In this document: piece after piece, positions 17,199 to 25,107 of the stretch
How positions within the stretch are numbered: the stretch's first letter is position 1
How the letters are laid out: every line of letters starts with the position of its first letter
Assembly: GCF_044596045.1 (NCBI RefSeq)
Contig: NZ_CP138995.1
Coordinates: 62,001-126,000, forward strand
Length of the DNA: 64,000 nucleotides
Reading direction: 5' to 3'
Origin: Flagellimonas sp947499585
GTDB lineage: Bacteria > Bacteroidota > Bacteroidia > Flavobacteriales > Flavobacteriaceae
Position numbers and translations under genes: made by a program
The notes under the pieces: model-generated
What the model was told of the DNA's origin: nothing
What the model saw: the letters and a program-made list of their open reading frames with translations, nothing else
Databases searched by the model: none

Positions 17199-17239
17199 GA
17201 TTATTAATTCTTTTTAATCGCTTTCTAGTTAAGCGGGTG

Positions 17240-17269
17240 CAAATATAATCCAAATCCTTTAACAGTCAA
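17240..17269 (-). promoter_or_regulatory. Promoter of the rpsP-rimM operon
   Basis: On the minus strand a -33 TTG (17267-17269) and a -7 TATATTTG (17240-17247) are separated by 19 bases, matching the Bacteroidota housekeeping promoter TTG-N19-TAnnTTTG. The inferred transcript has a leader of about 65 bases. Confidence 0.7.
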
Positions 17270-17377
17270 TATGTTTTGTGTTTTTTATTGGTTGATAAAT
17301 CTTCACAACTCTTTTTCCTGTAATCTGTCTTCTTCCTTATTTTTATTCATTGCTTTTAATTTAGTTTTCGACTGCTT

Positions 17378-17393
17378 CTTCGACAGGCTCAGG
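17378..17393. repeat. Single copy of a CTTCGACAGGCTCAGG-type dispersed motif
   Basis: The 16-base string resembles a short dispersed motif (CTTCGACAAGCTCAG-like) that I recall from many flavobacterial genomes. It lies in the spacer upstream of dnaE. I saw only this one copy in the window, so the repeat status rests on prior knowledge. Confidence 0.35.
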
Positions 17394-17424
17394 ATAGCTG
17401 GCAAAACGAATAGAATCTTATACT

Positions 17425-20400
17425 ATGTATTTAATCTTTGATACTGAAACCACAGGCTTACCCAAGCGATGGAACGCACCAATTACAGATACTGATAATT
17501 GGCCCCGTTGTATCCAGATTGCATGGCAATTGCATGATGAATGGGGTAATTTGGTAGAGCATCAAGATATGTTGATTCAGCCAGATGGATTCAACATCCC
17601 CTATGAAGCAGAACAAATTCATGGTATTTCTACAGCTTTGGCTGAACAAGACGGAGTGCCTTTAAGTGAAGCTTTGGGGCTTTTCAATGAAGCACTTTCC
17701 AAAACAAAATTTGTAGTTGGTCAAAATGTGGATTTCGATATTAATATCATGGGCTGTGAATTCCATCGTATGGGTGTTGAAAACTCTCTGACCACACTTC
17801 CTGTTTTAGATACTTGTACCGAAGCTACAGCGGAGCTCTGCAGAATTCCAGGTGGGCGTGGCGGTAAATTCAAATTACCTACACTTACAGAACTTCATGA
17901 ATACCTTTTTGGCGAACCTTTTGCAGAAGCGCATAATGCAACTGCAGATGTGGAGGCTACTACAAGGTGTTTTTTAGAACTGGTCCGTAAAAAGCATTTT
18001 TCTATACAAGAACTAGATGTACAGCCTGACTATTTTGAACATTTCTCCGAAACCAATCCACAAGTCGTTCCTCTTATTGGACTAAAGCACATCAACCTTA
18101 AAAAAGCATCTAAGGCTATAGCGGATGAACTATGGGCCGAAGACACTGGAGAAATTTCAGAAGCTGAGATCAACGAGAATGTTGAAAGTCTAGCGAATGC
18201 ATCTTTTGCACATCTGCACAATCATTCCCAGTTTTCGGTACTTCAATCCACCATAAATATTAAAGACTTAGTCAAGTCAACAGCACAAAACGGAATGTCA
18301 GCAGTTGCCTTGACCGATCATGCAAATATGATGGGCGCCTTTCATTTTGTAAAAGAGGTAAAAGCCCATAACAAGGCTGCAAAAGAAAAGAATGCCGAAT
18401 TAGTCGAAAACGGTGAAACTCCAATAGAAAAGGAAATCACCCCCATTCTTGGCTGCGAATTTTATGTTTGCGAGGACCACACCAATAAAAACGTAAAAGA
18501 TTATGGCTATCAAATAGTATTACTGGCCAAAAACAAAAATGGCTACCATAACTTGGCCAAAATGTCTTCCATTGCTTATACAGATGGGTTTTATTACGTG
18601 CCAAGAATCGACAAAAAAATAGTTGAACAGTACAAAGAGGATATAATTGTGCTTACTGGCAACCTTTACGGAGAAGTGCCCAACAAAATATTAAATGTTG
18701 GCGAAAAGCAAGCCGAAGAAGCATTACTCTGGTGGAAAGAACAGTTTGGAGACGACCTGTATGTGGAAATCATGCGTCACGGTCAAGAAGATGAAGATCG
18801 TGTAAACCAAGTTCTGATTCCATTGGCTAAAAAATATCAAGTAAAATTGGTGGCTACCAATAATACTTATTACTGCGACAAAAAAGACGCCGATGCACAT
18901 GATATTTTACTTTGTGTAAAAGATGGCGAAAAACAGGCTACGCCCATAGGCAGAGGTCGTGGGTATCGTTATGGAATGGCCAATCAGGAATATTATTTTA
19001 AGTCTTCAGATGAAATGAAGACCTTATTTAAAGATGTTCCAGAAGCCATCTTGAATGTGCAAGAGATTGTGGATAAAATTGAACCATTTGATTTGGCCCG
19101 AGATGTTTTGCTTCCAAAATTTGATATTCCGAACGAATTCAAAGTAGCGACAGACGAAACTGATGGAGGGAAACGAGGAGAAAATGCTTATCTAAAACAT
19201 ATTACCTACCTAGGTGCCGAAAAACGATACGATAAAATCACCGATGAAATCAAAGAGCGAATTGATTTCGAACTAAAAACCATAGAAAATTCTGGATATC
19301 CTGGATATTTTTTGATAGTTGAAGATTTTATTAGGGAAGCACGAAATATGGACGTGTCCGTTGGGCCTGGTCGGGGCTCTGCAGCAGGTTCCGTGGTTGC
19401 CTATTGTTTATGGATCACCAACATTGACCCATTAAAGTATGATCTTCTTTTTGAGCGTTTCCTAAATCCAGACAGGGTATCCATGCCCGATATTGATATT
19501 GATTTTGATGATGAAGGTCGAGGCAGAGTCATGGACTATGTTATCAATAAATACGGTGCCAATCAGGTTGCACAAATTATTACTTACGGCACCATGGCCG
19601 CTAAGTCTTCTATTAGAGATACAGCACGGGTTCTGGATTTACCCCTAAACGATGCAGATCGTATTGCAAAGCTTATCCCCAACATGTCCAAATTGAACAA
19701 AATTTTTGGGGTTGAAGAATCTGAACTAAAGAAAAAGTTCCGTTCTGACGACTTGGAAAAAGTGCATGAGCTATTAAATATTTCAGAAGGTGATGATTTA
19801 GAAGGGCAAACGGTTAAAATGGCTCGCGTCCTGGAGGGTTCACTTCGTAATACTGGCATCCATGCTTGTGGCGTTATTATTACCCCAGATGATATTACCA
19901 ATTTTGTTCCTGTAGCAACAGCAAAGGATTCAGACTTATATGTAACCCAATTTGATAACTCCGTAGTAGAGAGTGCCGGTCTTCTAAAAATGGATTTTTT
20001 GGGATTGAAGACCTTGACACTTATCAAGGATACGGTAAAGATTGTAAAAGCCAGGACTGGAGTAGAATTGGTTCCTGATGATTTCCCTTTGGATGATGAA
20101 AAAACATATGAATTGTTCCAACGTGGGGATACGGTGGGGATTTTCCAATATGAATCCCCTGGAATGCAAAAGCACATGAAAAACCTAAAACCTTCGGTTT
20201 TTGATGACCTTATTGCCATGAATGCCTTGTACCGACCTGGACCAATGGAATACATTCCTAGTTTTATTGCTCGTAAGCATAGGGATGAAGAGATTACCTA
20301 TGACCTTCCAGACATGGAGGAATACCTTAAAGAAACTTACGGAATTACGGTTTACCAAGAGCAGGTGATGCTTCTTTCTCAAAAACTTGCCAGCTTCTCC

Positions 20401-21810
20401 AAAGGTGATGCGGATGTTTTACGAAAAGCAATGGGTAAAAAGATATTTGCCCTACTTCAAAAATTGAAGCCACAGTTTCTGGATGGTGGTGAAAAGAATG
20501 GTCACCCAAGGGATGTGCTGGAAAAGATCTGGAAAGACTGGGAAGCCTTCGCATCTTATGCTTTTAATAAAAGTCACTCCACATGCTATGCTTTTATCGC
20601 ATACCAAACGGCTTACCTAAAAGCTCACTACCCAGCTGAATACATGGCAGCGGTATTATCCAATAACATGAACGATATTAAGCAGGTTACTTTCTTTATG
20701 GAAGAATGTAAACGCATGGGATTGGAAGTGCTTGGTCCTGATGTAAACGAATCCTACTACAAATTTGCGGTAAACCAGAGCAATGCGGTTCGTTTTGGAA
20801 TGGGAGCTATTAAAGGAGTTGGACGTTCAGCTGTAGAGACCATTGTGAAAAACAGGAAAGAAGATGGACCTTACAAATCAGTTTTTGATTTGGCCAAACG
20901 TGTCGAGCTTCGTGCCGCCAATAAAAAATCTTTTGAAAATCTTGCTCTAGCTGGGGGATTCGATTCTTTTGGGGATACTCATAGGTCGCAATACTTTCAT
21001 GATGAAGGAGATGGAATATCTTTTCTAGAAAAAGTAATAAAATCGGCATCAAAATATCAGGAAAATAAAAACTCTTCGCAAATGGATATGTTCGGAGGAA
21101 TGAGCGAAGCGCAAATTGCAGAACCTATTGTTCCTCCATGTGAAGATTGGGGTACTATGGAAAAACTACGTCGAGAAAAGGAAGTAGTAGGCATTTATAT
21201 TTCTGGACATCCTTTGGATGATTTCAAAAAAGAGATTACCGCATTTTGCAATAGTAGTGTTTCAGCGTTTTCCAATTTAGACCACTATGTCAATCATGAA
21301 TTGACAGTAGCAGGAGTAATTACTGATGTGCAGCATCGTATTTCCAAAAACGGAAAGGGCTGGGGCCTTTTCACCCTCGAAGATTATACAGATACCCATG
21401 AATTCCGAATTTTTGGGGAAGAATACCTAAAGTTCAGGCATTTTTTAATGATCAATTCCTTTGTTCATGTAAAAACGTATGTCCGTGAAGGGTGGGTAAA
21501 TAGGGAAACCGGTAAAAAAGGAGACCCTAGATTACAGTTCAATGATTTTAAACAGCTACAGGATGTCATGGACTCCTATGCCAAAAAACTTACCATTAAA
21601 CTGGATATAGACCGCCTTCAGGAAAACCGAATACAAATCTTAAAGGATACCTTAACATCACATAAAGGAGATCATATCCTCAATTTTGTAGTTTATGAAA
21701 TGCAAGATGAAATAAAGCTTAATCTTTCTAGTAGAAAACAAAAGGTAAAAATCAACAGTGAACTCCTTTCTGCATTGGAAGAGAATGAGATACATTACAA
21801 ATTGAACTGA
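17425..21810 (+). CDS. dnaE: DNA polymerase III alpha subunit with fused N-terminal 3'-5' exonuclease
   Basis: This is the replicative polymerase. Residues 1 to about 190 form a DnaQ-like proofreading exonuclease with DTETTGLP (Asp6, Glu8) and the HNATADVEATTR motif (His170, Asp175). A PHP domain follows near residue 263 with intact metal histidines (HLHNHSQFS, TDHAN). The polymerase core has PDIDIDFDD (Asp689, Asp691) and KMDFLGL (Asp857). Helix-hairpin-helix and OB-fold regions follow. At 1461 residues it is about 300 longer than E. coli DnaE, the difference being mainly the exonuclease, an arrangement I recall from other Bacteroidota. It is transcribed away from rpsP. Contrast with the shorter polymerase at 8153-11152, whose PHP site is degenerate. 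Confidence 0.97.
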   Translation: MYLIFDTETTGLPKRWNAPITDTDNWPRCIQIAWQLHDEWGNLVEHQDMLIQPDGFNIPYEAEQIHGISTALAEQDGVPLSEALGLFNEALSKTKFVVGQNVDFDINIMGCEFHRMGVENSLTTLPVLDTCTEATAELCRIPGGRGGKFKLPTLTELHEYLFGEPFAEAHNATADVEATTRCFLELVRKKHFSIQELDVQPDYFEHFSETNPQVVPLIGLKHINLKKASKAIADELWAEDTGEISEAEINENVESLANASFAHLHNHSQFSVLQSTINIKDLVKSTAQNGMSAVALTDHANMMGAFHFVKEVKAHNKAAKEKNAELVENGETPIEKEITPILGCEFYVCEDHTNKNVKDYGYQIVLLAKNKNGYHNLAKMSSIAYTDGFYYVPRIDKKIVEQYKEDIIVLTGNLYGEVPNKILNVGEKQAEEALLWWKEQFGDDLYVEIMRHGQEDEDRVNQVLIPLAKKYQVKLVATNNTYYCDKKDADAHDILLCVKDGEKQATPIGRGRGYRYGMANQEYYFKSSDEMKTLFKDVPEAILNVQEIVDKIEPFDLARDVLLPKFDIPNEFKVATDETDGGKRGENAYLKHITYLGAEKRYDKITDEIKERIDFELKTIENSGYPGYFLIVEDFIREARNMDVSVGPGRGSAAGSVVAYCLWITNIDPLKYDLLFERFLNPDRVSMPDIDIDFDDEGRGRVMDYVINKYGANQVAQIITYGTMAAKSSIRDTARVLDLPLNDADRIAKLIPNMSKLNKIFGVEESELKKKFRSDDLEKVHELLNISEGDDLEGQTVKMARVLEGSLRNTGIHACGVIITPDDITNFVPVATAKDSDLYVTQFDNSVVESAGLLKMDFLGLKTLTLIKDTVKIVKARTGVELVPDDFPLDDEKTYELFQRGDTVGIFQYESPGMQKHMKNLKPSVFDDLIAMNALYRPGPMEYIPSFIARKHRDEEITYDLPDMEEYLKETYGITVYQEQVMLLSQKLASFSKGDADVLRKAMGKKIFALLQKLKPQFLDGGEKNGHPRDVLEKIWKDWEAFASYAFNKSHSTCYAFIAYQTAYLKAHYPAEYMAAVLSNNMNDIKQVTFFMEECKRMGLEVLGPDVNESYYKFAVNQSNAVRFGMGAIKGVGRSAVETIVKNRKEDGPYKSVFDLAKRVELRAANKKSFENLALAGGFDSFGDTHRSQYFHDEGDGISFLEKVIKSASKYQENKNSSQMDMFGGMSEAQIAEPIVPPCEDWGTMEKLRREKEVVGIYISGHPLDDFKKEITAFCNSSVSAFSNLDHYVNHELTVAGVITDVQHRISKNGKGWGLFTLEDYTDTHEFRIFGEEYLKFRHFLMINSFVHVKTYVREGWVNRETGKKGDPRLQFNDFKQLQDVMDSYAKKLTIKLDIDRLQENRIQILKDTLTSHKGDHILNFVVYEMQDEIKLNLSSRKQKVKINSELLSALEENEIHYKLN

Positions 21811-21812
21811 TT

Positions 21813-21846
21813 GCACAATAATTAATGTTGATAGCACGATAATTAA
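21813..21846. repeat. Pair of 13-base direct repeats upstream of trxA, 21-base period
   Basis: GCACAATAATTAA (21813-21825) and GCACGATAATTAA (21834-21846) differ at one base and are set 21 bases apart, two helical turns. They lie 42 bases upstream of the trxA -7 element, a plausible activator-binding position. Confidence 0.5.
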
Positions 21847-21887
21847 AACGAATATAAAGCCAGTAAGGAAAGTGGTCAATATTTGAC

Positions 21888-21895
21888 TAAATTTG
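21888..21895 (+). promoter_or_regulatory. -7 promoter element of trxA
   Basis: TAAATTTG is a full match to TAnnTTTG, 20 bases before the trxA start. No clear TTG lies at -33, which would suit dependence on an activator bound at the upstream direct repeats. Confidence 0.55.
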
Positions 21896-21915
21896 CGAAT
21901 ATTAAAATAAATAAA

Positions 21916-22233
21916 ATGGCACTAGAAATAACAGATGCAACTTTTGATGAAGTAGTACTTAAAAGCGACAAGCCCGTCGTTGTAGATTTTTGGGCAGCAT
22001 GGTGCGGTCCTTGTAGAATGGTAGGACCTATCATAGATGAGGTAAGTTCTGAATATGAAGGCAAGGCAGTTGTTGGAAAAGTGGATGTAGATGCCAATCA
22101 ACAGTTTGCAGCTAAATATGGTGTTCGTAACATTCCCACGGTTCTTGTTTTTAAGGATGGAGAGATTGTTAATCGTCAAGTTGGGGTATCTCCCAAGAAA
22201 GTATATACAGACGCAATAGAAGCTGCACTGTAA
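21916..22233 (+). CDS. trxA: Thioredoxin
   Basis: This small cytoplasmic thiol-disulfide oxidoreductase reduces protein disulfides with electrons from thioredoxin reductase. It has 105 residues with the active site WCGPC (Cys30, Cys33), the buried aspartate in VVDFWAAWC and the cis-proline loop RNIPTVLVFKDG. I chose the ATG at 21916 (MALEITDATFDE). An upstream in-frame TTG at 21883 would place the promoter -7 element inside the gene. A strong terminator follows the gene. Confidence 0.95.
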   Translation: MALEITDATFDEVVLKSDKPVVVDFWAAWCGPCRMVGPIIDEVSSEYEGKAVVGKVDVDANQQFAAKYGVRNIPTVLVFKDGEIVNRQVGVSPKKVYTDAIEAAL

Positions 22234-22257
22234 GCTTTATAAATAATTACAAGTTTT

Positions 22258-22294
22258 AAAAAAGGTTTGGCACATGCCAAACCTTTTTTGTTTT
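22258..22294 (+). terminator. Rho-independent terminator after trxA
   Basis: A perfect 15-base stem (AAAAAAGGTTTGGCA with TGCCAAACCTTTTTT, 22258-22272 and 22275-22289) is followed by GTTTT. It lies 24 bases after the trxA stop and isolates trxA from the next gene. Confidence 0.92.
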
Positions 22295-22316
22295 ATATTG
22301 AGCCATCAATCTTTGT

Positions 22317-23246
22317 ATGGATATTAGGTCAGAACTTCATAAAGCCCAACTCTTTCAAAATCTTGAACTCTTGGCTAACCAAATTGTTGAAGGTTTTATC
22401 AGTGGAATCCATAAAAGCCCGTTCCATGGGTTTTCTGCTGAATTTGCTGAACATAAGATTTACAATGCAGGAGAAAGCACCAAACATATTGATTGGAAAC
22501 TGTTTGCCAAAACTGACAGGTTATATACCAAAAGATATGAGGACGAGACCAATTTAAGGTGCCATATGATTCTGGATAATTCGGCCTCTATGTATTATCC
22601 TGAAATAAAACAACCTGATCTTGCCAATCTGAATAAAGTAGGCTTTGGAGTTTTGGCCATAGCTGCACTCATGCAAATTTTGAAAAAACAACGCGATGCC
22701 GTTGGGTTGAGTATTTACTCAGATTCATACCATTTTTATGCCTCTGAAAAAAGTAGCGAACGACACTTTCAAATGTTGTACTCCAAGTTAAATGAGATTT
22801 CAAACACCACAAGTACCTCTGAAACTACCAAAACGTATACGTATTTACATCAAATTGCAGAGAAGATACATCGTCGCAGTCTTATTTTTCTGTTTTCAGA
22901 TATGTTCCAAACAGAAACCGAAGAGGCACAACTTTTTGAAGCACTTCGCCATTTAAAATACAATAAACATGCGGTGGTGCTTTTCCATTTATTAGATCAC
23001 AAGCATGAACTTAATTTTGATTTTGAAAACACTCCCAAACGTTTTGTTGATGTAGAAACAGGAACACATATAGATTTATATGCCGACAACATTAAAAAAG
23101 CTTATAACGAAAAAGCAAAGCAATATCAAGAAGACTTAAAATTGAAGTGTGCGCAATACAGAATAAAATATGTGGGCGTAGATATAGGCTCCAATTTTTC
23201 ACAAGTACTAAATACCTTTATGATAGAGCGACAAACGTTTGTGTAG
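22317..23246 (+). CDS. DUF58-family protein
   Basis: The 309-residue protein carries the DUF58 core GESTKHIDWKLFAKTDRLYT, followed by a von Willebrand A-like region (CHMILDNSASMYY, then FLFSDMFQTE) in which DNSAS resembles a MIDAS motif. DUF58 proteins usually sit beside a MoxR-type AAA ATPase and membrane vWA proteins, and are thought to act in metal insertion or envelope complex assembly. Here no MoxR gene is adjacent, so the partner must lie elsewhere. There is no signal peptide or membrane helix. The start follows the trxA terminator by 22 bases, so the promoter must overlap this small gap. Confidence 0.88.
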   Translation: MDIRSELHKAQLFQNLELLANQIVEGFISGIHKSPFHGFSAEFAEHKIYNAGESTKHIDWKLFAKTDRLYTKRYEDETNLRCHMILDNSASMYYPEIKQPDLANLNKVGFGVLAIAALMQILKKQRDAVGLSIYSDSYHFYASEKSSERHFQMLYSKLNEISNTTSTSETTKTYTYLHQIAEKIHRRSLIFLFSDMFQTETEEAQLFEALRHLKYNKHAVVLFHLLDHKHELNFDFENTPKRFVDVETGTHIDLYADNIKKAYNEKAKQYQEDLKLKCAQYRIKYVGVDIGSNFSQVLNTFMIERQTFV

Positions 23247-23271
23247 TTCTTCATTTTATTTTTGAAAATTC

Positions 23272-23304
23272 TTTTGTTGAATCGAAAACAGGGATGTATA
23301 TTTG
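23272..23304 (+). promoter_or_regulatory. Promoter of tRNA-Asp
   Basis: TTTTG (23272-23276) or TTG (23277-23279) with TATATTTG (23297-23304) at 17-20 bases spacing matches the Bacteroidota consensus. The tRNA begins 77 bases downstream of the -7 element, implying a processed 5' leader. Confidence 0.65.
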
Positions 23305-23380
23305 CACTCGCTTCACAAAAAGCAATAGTAACAAGGTTTGAATCTGACTGTCGTCAGAGTCTATTTTAGATAAAATCATT

Positions 23381-23454
23381 GGTCTGGTAGTTCAGTTGGT
23401 TAGAATACCTGCCTGTCACGCAGGGGGTCGCGGGTTCGAGTCCCGTCCAGACCG
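23381..23454 (+). tRNA. tRNA-Asp (anticodon GTC)
   Basis: The 74-base gene folds as a standard cloverleaf. The acceptor GGTCTGG pairs with CCAGACC, the anticodon arm is CCTGC-CTGTCAC-GCAGG with anticodon GTC, and the T arm contains GGTTCGAGTCC. The discriminator base is G, as expected for Asp. CCA is not encoded. Confidence 0.97.
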
Positions 23455-23455
23455 C

Positions 23456-23490
23456 AAAAAGCCTTCAACAAATGTTGAAGGCTTTTTTGT
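23456..23490 (+). terminator. Terminator after tRNA-Asp
   Basis: AAAAAGCCTTCAACA (23456-23470) pairs perfectly with TGTTGAAGGCTTTTT (23473-23487), directly after the tRNA. It is symmetrical and can also end transcription of the dipeptidase operon arriving from the other side. Confidence 0.9.
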
Positions 23491-23512
23491 TTTCAGAATT
23501 CTCATCACAAAT

Positions 23513-24583
23513 CTAATCCCATATTCTCTCAAGGAATTTTATGAAATTGAGGTGCATTATATTTTTGACATCACCATCTGAATAACCTCTTTTGGATAGT
23601 AAAACAGGAATTTTCTGCAAATCAGCTATAGTATTAAGGTCATCTGGAGTTTGTTCTTTGCCAAATGCTCCATCAAGATCGGTTCCGATGCCTACATGCA
23701 ACGAATTCCCGGCCAATTGGCATATGTGATCAATATTATCTACCATTTGGTTCAAAGTAACCCCCATATCTTTTGGGGTAGATTTTCCCCTTATCCAATT
23801 TGGAACCATCATCCATGCATCAAGAGCAATGCCTATGACCGCTTTTCTACGAATAAGTTCATTGATTTGCTCATCTGAAAACTGCCTATTGTGGTTCACA
23901 AATTTTCGACAATTATTATGGCTTGCCCAAACCGGCCCATTGTAAATCTTCATTGTTTCCCAAAAACTCATATCACATAGGTGGGTAGCATCTAAAATAA
24001 GATTGAGTTCTTCAATTTTTTTGAGAAGTTCTTTCCCTTTAGTGCCAATTCCTCCGATGGAGTCAGTGCCATGTGCATATGTCCCTGGCCCATAATGCGC
24101 AGGACCAATAGCCCTTAACCCCATTTCATGGGATTTTTCTAGATGGTCTATGGTAACAATTGAATCTGCGCCTTCCAAGCTAAGTATGTATCCAATTGGT
24201 TTTTTGGAGTCACTAGCACCACGTTCCCAAAGTGCCATATGCGTTTTTAACTCTTTTATATTGGTAATTTGCACCATCTCACCAATTTCTTCCATAGCCT
24301 TGTACCAGGCAAATTGACCCTGGGTTTGTGCCCAAGCTTGGTGCGGTGAGTTCCAACCTGGTAATGGACTTCCTCTTTTTACGTAACGAGCAATTTGTGT
24401 TGCTACGCAGAGGCCAACATTACCTTTTCGCATTGCCGGCAAGGAGACCGTGTTTTTTCCTCTATCGGGTTTATCGATCATTCCTGCTTCGCTCTTTCTA
24501 ATGTCTTCAACAGTCCAGGTCAAATCCCTGTTCCACTCCAAAGCGTTCATGGCCAAATCTAAATGAGCATCGAATACGAACAT
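23513..24583 (-). CDS. Membrane-dipeptidase (renal dipeptidase, peptidase family M19)
   Basis: M19 enzymes are binuclear zinc dipeptidases that cleave dipeptides, often those with a D- or modified C-terminal residue. The 356-residue protein shows the metal ligands in order: FDAHLDL (His and Asp near residues 6-8), the bridging glutamate in LSLEGAD, the histidine in DATHLCDMS and that in WASHNNCRKF. GIGTDLDGAFG near the end is also family-typical. No signal peptide is visible, so it is probably cytoplasmic. It is the last of three minus-strand genes with a RidA-like protein and a GntP-type permease, suggesting uptake and breakdown of an amino-acid-derived compound. Confidence 0.9.
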   Translation of the reverse strand: MFVFDAHLDLAMNALEWNRDLTWTVEDIRKSEAGMIDKPDRGKNTVSLPAMRKGNVGLCVATQIARYVKRGSPLPGWNSPHQAWAQTQGQFAWYKAMEEIGEMVQITNIKELKTHMALWERGASDSKKPIGYILSLEGADSIVTIDHLEKSHEMGLRAIGPAHYGPGTYAHGTDSIGGIGTKGKELLKKIEELNLILDATHLCDMSFWETMKIYNGPVWASHNNCRKFVNHNRQFSDEQINELIRRKAVIGIALDAWMMVPNWIRGKSTPKDMGVTLNQMVDNIDHICQLAGNSLHVGIGTDLDGAFGKEQTPDDLNTIADLQKIPVLLSKRGYSDGDVKNIMHLNFIKFLERIWD

Positions 24584-24631
24584 AGTTGGGTATTTATAGT
24601 AAAAATATTAAACAGCCCTTCTTTTGTTGCT

Positions 24632-25096
24632 TTAATGCAACTGGAACATAGCCTCTACTTCAACGGGAATATTGTCTGGCAACATCATGCCAACTGCACT
24701 TCTGACTCCAATGCCGTTTTCTTTTCCGAACACATCAGCCATAAGTTCACTGAACCCATTTACAACATAGGGTTGCCTTCCAAAATTTGGAGTAGAATTA
24801 ACCATTCCTAAAACTTTGACCACCCGTTTTATTTTATCCAAACTACCAAAATGTGTTTGAATGGTAGATAACATGGTTAGTCCAACTTGGCGAGCTGCCA
24901 ATTTAGCTTCATCTTCGTTTAGGTCATCTCCAGCGCGACCCACCATTAAAGTACCATCTAGATTAATGGGGCCTTGTCCAGAAATGTATAGAAAGTTGTC
25001 CACTACCAACAGTGGCTTATAAACTCCAAGGGGTTTAGGAGCAGGCGGAAATTGAAGTCCTAATTCTTTTATTCTTTCTGAAGGTAAATTATCCAT
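24632..25096 (-). CDS. RidA/YjgF-family protein
   Basis: RidA proteins hydrolyse reactive enamine/imine intermediates released by PLP enzymes. The 154-residue protein belongs to the longer RidA-like group, with LYISGQGPINLDG, the conserved arginine in GVRSAVGMMLP that binds the carboxylate, and the closing PVEVEAMF. I start it at the ATG at 25096 (MDNLPSERIKELGL). An open frame extends further upstream, but only as a shadow of the permease gene. It starts 11 bases after the permease stop and lies 48 bases before the dipeptidase. A RidA here suggests that the imported compound is an amino acid or dipeptide handled by dehydratase-type chemistry. Confidence 0.88.
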   Translation of the reverse strand: MDNLPSERIKELGLQFPPAPKPLGVYKPLLVVDNFLYISGQGPINLDGTLMVGRAGDDLNEDEAKLAARQVGLTMLSTIQTHFGSLDKIKRVVKVLGMVNSTPNFGRQPYVVNGFSELMADVFGKENGIGVRSAVGMMLPDNIPVEVEAMFQLH

Positions 25097-25107
25097 TATT
25101 TTAAAAA

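Noticed and set aside
19584..20255. 223-aa frame on the minus strand inside dnaE
   Set aside because: It is antisense to the conserved polymerase core; a shadow of codon bias.
23396..23581. Open reading frame across the tRNA-Asp gene and its terminator
   Set aside because: The codons are the tRNA and hairpin sequence; this is a well-known annotation artefact.
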